Assembly: GCA_029959615.1 (NCBI GenBank) | Contig: JASCOD010000002.1 | Span: forward strand, 124,001-188,000 | Direction of reading: 5' to 3' | Length of the DNA: 64,000 nucleotides | DNA from: Flavobacteriaceae bacterium PS02338 | GTDB taxonomy: Bacteria > Bacteroidota > Bacteroidia > Sphingobacteriales > Sphingobacteriaceae | Shown: piece after piece, positions 34,661 through 43,598 of the stretch | Layout of the letters: each line of letters opens with the position of its first letter | Numbering within the stretch: the stretch's first letter is position 1 | Translations under genes and position numbers: made by a program | The notes under the pieces: model-generated | What the model saw: only the letters and a program-made list of their open reading frames with translations | Told to the model about the DNA's origin: nothing | Database searches by the model: none

Positions 34661-36640
34661 ATGCTGAAATATATTTCATCTTTCCTTTTAATGCTGTTTA
34701 ACTTAGGTAGCTATGCCCAAAAACAATACAACGTACTCGATTGGAAAACCGATGTCAGCTTAAACACTTACTTGGTACAGCAAATGCATCAGCAATATGA
34801 TCAGCGTAGAGCCAAGTTTAACGCAGGCTTAAAATCGAAAGAGCAAATCCTGACTTATATTAAAACTGTTAAGCATAGCGCAAAAGAGATTTTCGGGAAA
34901 TTGTCCAAAAAGGTACCGCTTAATCCTCAGATTACCGGCGAAATCAAGCAGAATGGTTATAGAATAGAGAAAGTCGTTTACCAAAGCTTCGAGAGCCATC
35001 ACGTAACTGCTAACTTATACGTGCCGAATGGCAGTGGTAAATTTCCAGCTGTACTGCTTTTTTGTGGGCATGAAGACGTTGCTAAAGCCACCGAAAGCTA
35101 TCAGAAAACAGCTATCCTTTTGGCTCAAAATGGCTTTGTAGTGTTTGTAATTGACCCAATTTCTCAAAGTGAGCGAGTTCAGTTGACTGATGAAAATGGA
35201 AAGTCCTTGACTAGAGGATCTACAACCGAACATACTTTGCTTAACCTTTCTTCAAATTTAGTGGGTACTTCTGTGGCTGCGTATGAGTTATTTGATAACC
35301 AACGCGGTTTAGATTATCTATTGACTAGAAAAGAGGTGGATGCTGCAAAAATTGGATGTATGGGTAACAGTGGTGGTGCTATGCAAACTATTTACTTTGC
35401 AGCTATCGATGAGCGTGTAAAAGCTATAGTTCCCTGTAGTTATTTGGCAAGTAGAGAGGGCACTTTGTCAACTACAGGAGCAGCCGATGGTTGTGCACAA
35501 ATCCCAAATGAAGGTGCTCAACTGCTAGAAATGAGCGATTACCTTATTGCTGCAGCACCAAAGCCAATTTTAGTTTTGGCGGGTAGTTACGACTTTATTG
35601 ATTATAATGCTACGCTTCAGTCTTTCGAAGATTTAAAAAAGGTCTATAATAAACTGAATGCATCAAACAACATATCGCTTTTCACTTACGCTGATGGTCA
35701 CGGAATTTCAAAGCCTAAACGAGAAAAAGCCGTACAATGGTTCAGGAAGTGGTTTTATAATGACGATAGAACTATTGTTGAACCAGATTTAGAGGTACTG
35801 AGTGATCAAGAACTTTTCGCGACCGTAAAATATAAAGTAAACTTAAGTTTCCCTAATGAGGTTACAGTACAGCAAAAAAATAAGACGTTATTCAGTGAAC
35901 ATGCAGATAATCGTAGAACATTCGAAAAGCTAAGCCTGATAGAGCGTCAAAAGTCAATTCAAAGCTTACTGAATATAAATTTAAAAGAACGCGCTGTTAA
36001 TGTAGAAGAAACAGGTCAGGTTCAGTCTAAGTTCGCATTGTTCCATAAAGTCATCCTCAGAACCGAAAACGAAATTCCATTGCCTGCGCTGGTTTACTAT
36101 CCTCAAAATACCATCAAGAAAGTGGTGATCTGGTTAAGTGATGATGGTAAGAACAAACTGATTGATAGCACTGGCTTAATGCAGCAATATATAGATAAAG
36201 GTGATGTTGCTGTGATTTTTGCTGATTTACGTGGTACGGGAGAAACGGCAGATAAAGCAGAGTTGAATGATCCTAAGTATTTCAGTAAAGATTATCGCAA
36301 TGCGATGTTGGCACTACATATTGGTAAACCGTTATTAGGCCAAAGAACTACAGATATTCAAACAATTCTACAATTTATATCTGACAACGAAAAAATAAAG
36401 CAAGAAGGTATAGAAGTCAATACCAAGGGAAATATAGGTTTGGCGGCTTTGTATGCTGCTTTTTTGAATGCTAATATTTCTACAGTTAATGTTAATCAGT
36501 GCATTAGCTCTTATCAGCAAGTTTTAGAAGAACCCTTAGCAAAAGATAGGTATAGCCTGGTATTGCACAATCAATTGTTCTATTATGACATTCCAGATTT
36601 AGTGCGCTGGATAAAGACAGCTCAAATAAACTTCAACTAA
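34661..36640 (+). CDS. Two-domain alpha/beta hydrolase, probable pectin-locus esterase
   Basis: A signal peptide ends SYAQKQ. Residues ~100-365 form a dienelactone-hydrolase/acetyl-xylan-esterase-like fold with the nucleophile elbow CMGNSGGA (Ser237), an acid region LVLAGSYDFIDYN and the catalytic His in YADGHGISKPK. From ~475 to the end there is a second alpha/beta-hydrolase-like fold, but its elbow reads TKGNIGLAAL, without Ser, Cys or Asp nucleophile, so it is probably inactive. The likely action is removal of acyl or methyl esters from pectin oligomers, inferred from context. A hairpin repeat immediately precedes the start. Confidence 0.82.
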   Translation: MLKYISSFLLMLFNLGSYAQKQYNVLDWKTDVSLNTYLVQQMHQQYDQRRAKFNAGLKSKEQILTYIKTVKHSAKEIFGKLSKKVPLNPQITGEIKQNGYRIEKVVYQSFESHHVTANLYVPNGSGKFPAVLLFCGHEDVAKATESYQKTAILLAQNGFVVFVIDPISQSERVQLTDENGKSLTRGSTTEHTLLNLSSNLVGTSVAAYELFDNQRGLDYLLTRKEVDAAKIGCMGNSGGAMQTIYFAAIDERVKAIVPCSYLASREGTLSTTGAADGCAQIPNEGAQLLEMSDYLIAAAPKPILVLAGSYDFIDYNATLQSFEDLKKVYNKLNASNNISLFTYADGHGISKPKREKAVQWFRKWFYNDDRTIVEPDLEVLSDQELFATVKYKVNLSFPNEVTVQQKNKTLFSEHADNRRTFEKLSLIERQKSIQSLLNINLKERAVNVEETGQVQSKFALFHKVILRTENEIPLPALVYYPQNTIKKVVIWLSDDGKNKLIDSTGLMQQYIDKGDVAVIFADLRGTGETADKAELNDPKYFSKDYRNAMLALHIGKPLLGQRTTDIQTILQFISDNEKIKQEGIEVNTKGNIGLAALYAAFLNANISTVNVNQCISSYQQVLEEPLAKDRYSLVLHNQLFYYDIPDLVRWIKTAQINFN

Positions 36641-36703
36641 TTCAAAATAAATCGAGCCCTTCGCTCTAAAATACAGTCTATAATTAAAACGAAAAAATTA
36701 TAG

Positions 36704-37807
36704 ATGTCATTTACTCAATCGAAAATTAAGTATGCAGCAGTGTTGGTACTGCCTGTGATGGTGATCGTCGCTTTGTCCTTCAAAAACAAAGAAAAGAAAT
36801 CAGCAGATAAATTATTCACTTACGAAGGCAAGACCTATAAACCAGGTGATACTGTTTATGGTTTTAAACAGTACGTAAAACTGGTAGTAGGTGACGATGA
36901 TGCGCCTTTGTTGTTGGGTGTTCCTCACGATGGAGTTAATGTTGGTGATCCAGAAATTCCAGAAACTGGAACTACAGGCAGAGATATCAATACTTTGCCT
37001 TTAGCGCTACAAATAGCATCTAACTTTAAAGCTGCCACGAAAAAAAGAGCTTGGATTGTAATTAACACTATCGGAAGAAAGCGAGTGGATCCAAATACTT
37101 TTCCAAATGAGGTAGATAAGAGATACACCAACGAAGATGGAAAAAATACTTACTTAAGTTATCACAGCCTGTTAAGAGCTGCTCGAGAAAGAATGGGCGA
37201 AGCGCAGAAAACAGGAAAAGGTGGTTTGTTTTTAGATCTTCATGGCCAGGCGCACAGTTATCAAACATCACAACCTTATATTTCTGTAAAAGGGAAAGAA
37301 ATGAGCAGTAAATTCATAGATCAAACAGAACTGGGTTATGGCCTAAGTAATTTCGCCATTTCGCAAAGCGACGAATATTTGGATAAACTAGCAGATTCTT
37401 CTTCTATCGCGGCAATAGCAAAAGCTAATCCTCAAGTGCCATTTTCTCAGCTAATCAGAGGCCCTTATAGCTTTGGTGGATTATTGGAAGCAGAGAAAGT
37501 GGTTGCAGTTCCCGGTACAAATATTAAAACCTTAGAGGCAGATGCAGCTCTTTTTGGTACTGACGCTAATGGAAATGCCAAGAAAAGGCCTTACTTTAAT
37601 GGAGGATATTGTACGAGAAAATATGGTACAGTAGTTTTAGGCAGTACTACGGGTTATAAGGATAATATTTCTTCTATACAAGCCGAAACTCCTGGAATAA
37701 CTGTTAGAAATAACGAACCAATAAGAGAAATTGCAGCAGAGCGTTTCAACGCAGCAATTATAAATTACCTGAACAAATGGTATGGTTACAATTATAAAAT
37801 CAAATAA
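36704..37807 (+). CDS. N-formylglutamate amidohydrolase-like metallohydrolase
   Basis: This 367-residue protein has an N-terminal hydrophobic segment (~8-26, VLVLPVMVIVALSF) suggesting export or anchoring. The core matches the N-formylglutamate amidohydrolase family by motif order: LLLGVPHDGVN (family IPHSG), TTGRDINT (RD.YT), WIVINTIGRKRVDPN (SRYVVDLNR), FLDLHGQAH (DCHS) and PYFNGGYCTRKYG (GGYITRHYG). The family uses a metal-bound water to hydrolyse an amide. Nothing else for histidine degradation is nearby; the gene sits last but one in the pectin locus, so another substrate is likely. The function is uncertain. Confidence 0.75.
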   Translation: MSFTQSKIKYAAVLVLPVMVIVALSFKNKEKKSADKLFTYEGKTYKPGDTVYGFKQYVKLVVGDDDAPLLLGVPHDGVNVGDPEIPETGTTGRDINTLPLALQIASNFKAATKKRAWIVINTIGRKRVDPNTFPNEVDKRYTNEDGKNTYLSYHSLLRAARERMGEAQKTGKGGLFLDLHGQAHSYQTSQPYISVKGKEMSSKFIDQTELGYGLSNFAISQSDEYLDKLADSSSIAAIAKANPQVPFSQLIRGPYSFGGLLEAEKVVAVPGTNIKTLEADAALFGTDANGNAKKRPYFNGGYCTRKYGTVVLGSTTGYKDNISSIQAETPGITVRNNEPIREIAAERFNAAIINYLNKWYGYNYKIK

Positions 37808-37824
37808 TTTATCAAATTAGAAAG

Positions 37825-38499
37825 ATGCGTAAAGGTATATTGAAATCAGTTTATTTGCTTGCTTTAGGTCTAGCAATTACAGCTTTATCTTCATGTAAAA
37901 AGGATGAAACTGTATTAGAGGGAACGGCTAAGTTGCGTTTGGTGAATGCTTATCTCAATTCTGATCCACAAGAGCTTTATCAGGATAATACGAAGCTCAC
38001 TCAGCAAGCGGTAACGTATGGCGGGTATAGCAATTATTCTGAAGTATATACAGGTAGAAGTGTGTTTTGGACTAACGGTGCGGTTGAAAATAAAGCTACA
38101 GCCATTATAGAGGCAGTACTTTACAATGATAACAACTACACATTTTTCTACTACGAGAATGATGAATCAAAACCATCAATTATAGGTTACATCAATCAGA
38201 CAAAAATGCCTGCCGCAGGTAAATTCAGAGTCAGATTTGTTAATTTATCGGTAATGTTTAATAATAAGCCTTTGGTTGTTAACGGATCAAGCAGTACAAT
38301 CCTTGGAGCGTTAAATTATAGAGATAATCCAAGTTATCTTGAACTTGCTGTTAATGGTGAAATTAAAGTGAATTTGAAAGATAATGCTGTAACTACTACT
38401 TTGGATGCAAGCAAATTTCAAGAAGGTAAGAGCTACACGGTTTGGTTTGATACTAACGACGGAACCGAAGTAGGTTATCATATAATTCCTGAAAGTTAG
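37825..38499 (+). CDS. DUF4397-like lipoprotein
   Basis: This 224-residue lipoprotein (lipobox ALSSCKKD, Cys ~23) has a DUF4397-style beta-sandwich: AKLRLVNAYLNSDPQELYQDN, YNDNNYTFFYYEND, GKFRVRFVNLSVMFN and GKSYTVWFDTNDGTE. Proteins of this kind are surface lipoproteins of unknown function in Bacteroidota. It begins 17 bases after the amidohydrolase-like gene and ends just before a strong terminator, so it closes the pectin locus transcript. A glycan-binding role is only a guess. Confidence 0.82.
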   Translation: MRKGILKSVYLLALGLAITALSSCKKDETVLEGTAKLRLVNAYLNSDPQELYQDNTKLTQQAVTYGGYSNYSEVYTGRSVFWTNGAVENKATAIIEAVLYNDNNYTFFYYENDESKPSIIGYINQTKMPAAGKFRVRFVNLSVMFNNKPLVVNGSSSTILGALNYRDNPSYLELAVNGEIKVNLKDNAVTTTLDASKFQEGKSYTVWFDTNDGTEVGYHIIPES

Positions 38500-38849
38500 T
38501 CTATTACGCTCTAATAAAATCGTAAAGCCGTCACTTTAAGTAACGGCTTTTTTTTGCGTAAAATTGGGGAATTTATATACCGTTGTAATGGTATTTTTAC
38601 AGGTGCTTTTTTGGGCGATGTGTGTAAAATAATACACAATTAATATGTGTTAATTGTTAAATTTTAAATAACTGTAGAAAATATTTCGCTATATGTGAAA
38701 ATAAATTTATTTTCGAAATAGTAATTCCTGAAGGTTGTAATATTTTCAAGAATTGTTGAGCCAAGCACAATAATAATAAAACCTCTTTTGTAGTATTTAT
38801 GCCGTTAAAAATAAGCTCGTTACAAAACGTGGTGGAGAAGCTTTGATGT
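38500..38849. other. Intergenic region with terminator and three dyads
   Basis: This is a 350-base AT-rich gap. After the terminator at 38524-38555 come three inverted repeats: TGTGTA/TACACA at 38621-38638, ACAATTAA/TTAATTGT at 38636-38657, and a perfect 18-base palindrome, GAAAATAAATTTATTTTC, at 38697-38714. No gene is seen. The dyads precede the surface module at 38850 and may be its control region. Confidence 0.6.
38524..38555 (+). terminator. Terminator closing the pectin locus
   Basis: AAAGCCGT pairs with ACGGCTTT (38543-38550), with further pairing inside, and runs straight into eight T residues. Confidence 0.9.
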
Positions 38850-41800
38850 ATGTATCGAACAGAAGTATTAGCATTTTCTCAGCTCCGCCGTTTTACATTC
38901 TTGGGTAAGTCCCTGGTTTTTACGCTTCTGTTTGCGTTTTTTTTTATCATCTCTAAAGCACAGGTCTGTGGTACTTCAGGTATCGATGGGCCGAGTACCA
39001 ATACTAATCCAATTAATACTTATTTTCCTATATCTGGGAATAAAACCTTGAGTGCTGGGCAAAGTTCGATTTTGTTGGAAGCCGTTCCGGCAACAGATCC
39101 TCATGGGAACAATTATGGTAACATAGGCATTCGTCCCGGTGATTTGATTCTCATCATTCAAATGCAAGATGCCCTAATCAATTTTAACAATAGTAATTTA
39201 TACGGTAGTGGATTGACGAATAGTGGTGCTGATGGTTTAGGAGGGACTGGATATACCAATATCGGTTTTTCAGGAAAATTTGAATACGTAATTGCCTTAA
39301 ATGCCGTACCAATTACCGGTGGTACTTTAAACTTCAGAGGTGCCGGAGCTGGAAATGGAGTTGTAAATGAATATGTAAATGCAGCACCTACAAACGTCCG
39401 AGGTCAAAGAAGATTTCAGATTGTTAGGGTTCCTCAATACTCTAACCTCACTTTGACTTCTGATGTTACCACCGTTCCTTATAACGGAAAAGCAGGTGGT
39501 GTTATCGCTTTTGATGTGGCTGGAAATATGAATTTCGGCGGATTTAAAATTGATGCTTCAGAGAAGGGCTTTAGGGGTGGTTATGGGCCTAACCAATCGG
39601 GAGATCCAGGACAAAATAAAAGTAATATTTACGTAATAGAATCAAGTGACGATAGATCGGTAGGCAAGGGTGAGGGGATAGCGGGTACACCACGTTACAT
39701 GTATGATGGTTATACCGACTTTGATAGTGGTGTAGAAGGATTGCCTAGTGGTTCTTATGGTAGGGGAGCACCTGCTAATGCTGGTGGTGGTGGTAATGAT
39801 CATAACGCTGGAGGTGGCGGTGGCGGTAACGGTGGGCAAGGTGGAGTAGGCGGTTTAGGCTGGCAGGGCGGTGGCGGAAGTACGGACCCAAATGGAGGTA
39901 GGCCAGGTATTAACTTAGCACAAGATTTAACAAGGCTCATTATGGGCGGCGGCGGCGGTGGTGGAGATGCCAATAATGCAACTACTGGGGTAAAAGGTGG
40001 TGTAGGTGGTGGTATCATTTTGGTAAACGTAGAAAAAATAGTAGGAAACGGTTTAATCGTTGCTAATGGTGGCAACGGCGAGCGTGGAGAATACGGCGGT
40101 GCTCCAGACGGTGCCGGCGGCGGCGGTGCTGGCGGTACAGTTTTTATCCGCTCGTTAGCCAATAGCGCAGGGGCAACCTTAACTATACAAGCCAACGGAG
40201 GTAGAGGTGGGAATACCGTAAATGACGATGGCAACGAACATGGTCCAGGTGGCGGTGGCGGTGGCGGCGTAATTTACTATAATGTACCTGGTGCAACTGT
40301 AAGTAGAAGCGTAAGTAAAGGACTTTCTGGCCGTGCTAACGATGGTAATGGTATAAGGCATCAAGCACAGGATGGAACCGACGGCATAAGATATCAATTC
40401 TCAAATAATGAACTGCCAAACTATCTTAAAGGTGGTGGACAGGTATGTTATCCAGAATTAACAACGGTATTAGCAGAGGCTAATCCAGGTATACCGGGAA
40501 GTAGAAACGCAGGCACAACAGCTGTTTATACTTTAACGTTAACTAATAGTGCTACTGGCGGTAATGCAGGTGGCGTACAAACAGAGCTTAAGCTTCCTGC
40601 GGGCTTTAGCATAACTTCGGTTACAGCAAGTTTATTAGGAGGAACAACAGGTTCAACTAATCCTACAGTTACGCTGGTAGGCGGGGTTTATTATATCGGC
40701 TCTACTAATTTGGTGGATGCTTATAATGTTGCTCCGGGCGGACAAGTGGTATTCACGATCAATGTAGACATTGCAAGTAATGTAGCGGAAGGCATGCACC
40801 ATGCTAGTGCTCAATCTACTTATTTAGATCCAACTCGTACTTCAGCAAATCCAAATAGAAGAGTAACTGCAAAAAATAATGCTTTTGCTGGAAGCAATAC
40901 TGCACATGAGACAGGTAGTGCGGGCGATGTAGATGGGAATAACTATGATGGAAGTTTAGCAACCGCAACAGGAGAAGATGTACATATCAATGGAAAACCG
41001 GTTCCTAATGATTTAGAAGTCGATGTGATTGAATGTGATATCAAAGCAGTAGGACAGCTTACTGCAACCGACCCAGACGCGGCGCATACCTCAGCAACCT
41101 TAACTTATACGCTCGAAGGAACTTATGACACTACTAAAGGTGCATTTACCTTGAACTCAGATGGTAGTTTTGTTTTCGTGCCAGCGGAAAGATTTTTTGG
41201 GGTAATCACCATCAAATTCAGAGTCACAGATCCACTTGGAGCGTATAACTTAGGTACGCTCACCATTAATCAGCCTAAGCCATTACTAAATTTAACGGAA
41301 ACCATAACTCATATCTCTTCCTATAATGCTAATGATGGCTCAATCAACGTGATTTCTAGCGGCGGTGTAGGTACGCGAACTTATAGTTGGTTGTATCCTG
41401 ATGGAACAGTGGCAACTACCGCAAATATTGCTAACCTTTCGCCCGGATCGTATACACTTACCGTTACAGATGCTAACAATTGTAAATACTCAGAAACATA
41501 TATTATAAGACAACCGCCGTTGGTTACATTGTTGTCCGCTCATAGTGTATGTGTGGGCGAAACAATTGTTCTTTTACCTTATTCAGACCCGAAGATAAAT
41601 CCAACTACTTATAGCATTGTTTGGAACTCAGCAGCATTAGCAGCTGGCTTAGTAAATGTAACTGATGCCGCTTTACCCGCATTAGTGCCGCCTGCAACAA
41701 ATGCTAATATTAGCATCTCGGTACCAGCAAATATCGTAGTAAATACTTATCAAGGTGTATTAAGGGTGAAAAATGCCGCTGGAGATAGCAGTGGAAATAT

Positions 41801-41861
41801 CCCGTTTAGCATTACCATTACACCATACCCAGTTAAAGCACATATACAACTTATTCAATAG
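38850..41861 (+). CDS. 1003-residue glycine-rich surface protein with DUF11, cadherin-like and SprB-repeat segments
   Basis: A long signal sequence (to ~37, IISKAQV) is followed by a beta-rich region (~50-300). Two Gly-rich tracts (~310-376 and ~387-475, runs of up to seven Gly) resemble 'glycine-rich' bacterial autotransporter-type folds. A DUF11 domain follows (~530-680, TTAVYTLTLTNSATGG), then a cadherin-like Ig segment (~720-810, TLEGTYDTTKGAFTLNSDGSF) and one SprB repeat (~815-890, NDGSINVISSGGVGTRTYSW, SPGSYTLTVTDANNCKY). It ends without a T9SS CTD. It is the first gene of a four-gene unit whose third product has the CTD. A surface adhesin role is inferred. Confidence 0.85.
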   Translation: MYRTEVLAFSQLRRFTFLGKSLVFTLLFAFFFIISKAQVCGTSGIDGPSTNTNPINTYFPISGNKTLSAGQSSILLEAVPATDPHGNNYGNIGIRPGDLILIIQMQDALINFNNSNLYGSGLTNSGADGLGGTGYTNIGFSGKFEYVIALNAVPITGGTLNFRGAGAGNGVVNEYVNAAPTNVRGQRRFQIVRVPQYSNLTLTSDVTTVPYNGKAGGVIAFDVAGNMNFGGFKIDASEKGFRGGYGPNQSGDPGQNKSNIYVIESSDDRSVGKGEGIAGTPRYMYDGYTDFDSGVEGLPSGSYGRGAPANAGGGGNDHNAGGGGGGNGGQGGVGGLGWQGGGGSTDPNGGRPGINLAQDLTRLIMGGGGGGGDANNATTGVKGGVGGGIILVNVEKIVGNGLIVANGGNGERGEYGGAPDGAGGGGAGGTVFIRSLANSAGATLTIQANGGRGGNTVNDDGNEHGPGGGGGGGVIYYNVPGATVSRSVSKGLSGRANDGNGIRHQAQDGTDGIRYQFSNNELPNYLKGGGQVCYPELTTVLAEANPGIPGSRNAGTTAVYTLTLTNSATGGNAGGVQTELKLPAGFSITSVTASLLGGTTGSTNPTVTLVGGVYYIGSTNLVDAYNVAPGGQVVFTINVDIASNVAEGMHHASAQSTYLDPTRTSANPNRRVTAKNNAFAGSNTAHETGSAGDVDGNNYDGSLATATGEDVHINGKPVPNDLEVDVIECDIKAVGQLTATDPDAAHTSATLTYTLEGTYDTTKGAFTLNSDGSFVFVPAERFFGVITIKFRVTDPLGAYNLGTLTINQPKPLLNLTETITHISSYNANDGSINVISSGGVGTRTYSWLYPDGTVATTANIANLSPGSYTLTVTDANNCKYSETYIIRQPPLVTLLSAHSVCVGETIVLLPYSDPKINPTTYSIVWNSAALAAGLVNVTDAALPALVPPATNANISISVPANIVVNTYQGVLRVKNAAGDSSGNIPFSITITPYPVKAHIQLIQ

Positions 41862-41896
41862 CACCAATTAAATAAAAACAATTAAAATCCATAAAC

Positions 41897-42634
41897 ATGA
41901 AAACAACAATTACCCGCACCGCATTAGCTACATTAGTTTTGCTTTTCAGCATCACTTTCAGCAGCTATGCACAAACCTATTACAACGTTTACATTTGCGG
42001 TAGCACGTCCGTTAAATTACGTCCACAAGAAAGTTTAATTACCAATGGCGATAAAGTACGTTGGTACAAAGAAGGAGTGGAGATAGCAGGAAGTCCCTTT
42101 ACTTATAATGGCACTGGAACAGCAGATTTGACCATAGCAGCTGGTTTGGCGGTTGGTTTGCATAAGTATACTACAGCCATAGAATCGGCAGGTGGCTGTT
42201 TAGGTGATCCTTCAGAACCTTATACTATTTATAAGCTTCCAACAAAAGACTTAGCTTTAACAAAATCTGTAGGTACTTATTGCGGTGCTAGTAGTGGCTC
42301 AAGTTCTGGAGCTGTAATTACAGCAACTACTACTCCGGCATCACCACTTCCAGATGGCATTGCTTATGCCTATACTTGGTCTGTAACAGAAGGTGGAAAT
42401 TCAGCTACACCAGGTTCGCCAGATAACAGCAGTACAGCTACTAGCTTATATACCATGAATACCACTACAACAGGTACTTATGTATTTAATGCTTCTGTTA
42501 AATATGTATTAACTGCTGCAAATACGGGTAGTTTGGTAACAGATGCCACCGGATGTAGCACTGGTGCGGCAAGTTCACAAACTGTAATTGTAACGCCTAA
42601 ACCTAGTAAACCAACCATTTCTTTGGCTAACTAA
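41897..42634 (+). CDS. Secreted 245-residue protein of surface module, unknown function
   Basis: A clear signal peptide (residues ~1-26, SSYAQT) is followed by Ig-like beta-strand material (Y.V..CGSTSVKLRPQES, WYKEGVEIAGSPFTYNG) and a second Thr/Ser/Gly-rich Ig-like segment (YAYTWSVTEGGNSATPGSPDN). Cysteines are spaced as in PKD/Ig surface proteins. There is no T9SS CTD, lipobox or transmembrane segment after the signal. It sits 35 bases after the glycine-rich protein and 24 bases before the CTD protein. No family is recognised with confidence. It could be periplasmic or held at the surface by its neighbour. Confidence 0.75.
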   Translation: MKTTITRTALATLVLLFSITFSSYAQTYYNVYICGSTSVKLRPQESLITNGDKVRWYKEGVEIAGSPFTYNGTGTADLTIAAGLAVGLHKYTTAIESAGGCLGDPSEPYTIYKLPTKDLALTKSVGTYCGASSGSSSGAVITATTTPASPLPDGIAYAYTWSVTEGGNSATPGSPDNSSTATSLYTMNTTTTGTYVFNASVKYVLTAANTGSLVTDATGCSTGAASSQTVIVTPKPSKPTISLAN

Positions 42635-42658
42635 TAGAAATTAGGTTTTACCGAACCA

Positions 42659-43597
42659 ATGGTTGCACGTAGGCTGATAGTTATGGCTATGCTGTTTTTG
42701 CAACTAATTGCTGCAAAAGCACAAACCGTTGCCGGCGATGTAAGAATTAGGTATGGAGGAGTGGCCTCACTTAGGGTCGATCTTCCAGACAATACTTATT
42801 CTTACCAATGGTACAGGGATGGCCGTGCTTTGCCTGGAGCAAACACTTTTATGCTCACTGTAAGAGAGGCTGGCGACTATCAGGTGAGTGCTACAAACAG
42901 AGGTATATGTCAATCAGATTTATCAGATATCTTTAGGGTAATCGTAGAAACATCCGATTTAGAAGTGATTAAAAAATCGGAAGCTCGCCCTGTAGGACCT
43001 AATGAACCTTTCTTGTATGAGATAACGGTAGAAAATAAAGGGAATACGGATAATCCAAACGTAGAGGTCTTGGATAGGTTACCCACTAATTTAACCTTTT
43101 TAGGTATACAGAGTAAAAGTCTTGGTACAGCTAATCATGAAAATGGAGTAATCAAATGGCTTATTCCTTTGTTAAGAGATAAGCAGAAAGAAACCTTGAT
43201 GCTTAAGGTGCAAGGTAAGATAGCTGGTACGGTGGTAAATACGGCAAGTGTTAAAGGAGGAGATCTTACTTTGTTAGATTTAAATCCAGCTAATGATAGC
43301 TCTACCGATACAAAAAAAATTGTTGGAAATATTAAAGTGCCTAACGTGATTACCCCTAATGGCGATGGTAAAAATGATGTGCTGAAGATAGAGGGGATAG
43401 AACTTTATAAAGAAAATACCTTGTCAATTTTTAATAGATGGGGTAACGAAGTTTATAGAAGTCCGGGCGGATATACAAACAATTGGAGCGGCGAAGGCCT
43501 AAGCGAAGGTACGTATTACTATGTGTTAAAATTGGTGTCTAAAGAAGGAGCGTCAAGTAGTGTTACAGGATATATTACTTTATTAAGAGATAAATAG
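42659..43597 (+). CDS. DUF11/Ig protein with T9SS type B C-terminal domain
   Basis: This 312-residue protein has a signal peptide (ending KAQT). It comprises an Ig-like domain (~25-95, YSYQWYRDGRALPGANTF), a DUF11 domain (~100-215, SDLEVIKKSEARPVGPNEPF, NDSSTDTKK) and a gliding-motility/CHU_C type B CTD (~225-312, VITPNGDGKNDVLKI, FNRWGNEVY, GTYYYVLKL). The CTD is the T9SS export signal. It lies one base before the PorP/SprF gene. It is small compared with the PKD proteins at 1 and 4223, and may act as the exported anchor for the two upstream CTD-less proteins. That is inference. Confidence 0.9.
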   Translation: MVARRLIVMAMLFLQLIAAKAQTVAGDVRIRYGGVASLRVDLPDNTYSYQWYRDGRALPGANTFMLTVREAGDYQVSATNRGICQSDLSDIFRVIVETSDLEVIKKSEARPVGPNEPFLYEITVENKGNTDNPNVEVLDRLPTNLTFLGIQSKSLGTANHENGVIKWLIPLLRDKQKETLMLKVQGKIAGTVVNTASVKGGDLTLLDLNPANDSSTDTKKIVGNIKVPNVITPNGDGKNDVLKIEGIELYKENTLSIFNRWGNEVYRSPGGYTNNWSGEGLSEGTYYYVLKLVSKEGASSSVTGYITLLRDK

Positions 43598-43598
43598 A

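Noticed and set aside
39800..40234. Minus-strand 144-residue proline-rich open frame
   Set aside because: It is the complement of the glycine-rich tract of the 1003-residue protein; the proline runs are an artefact of GGN repeats.
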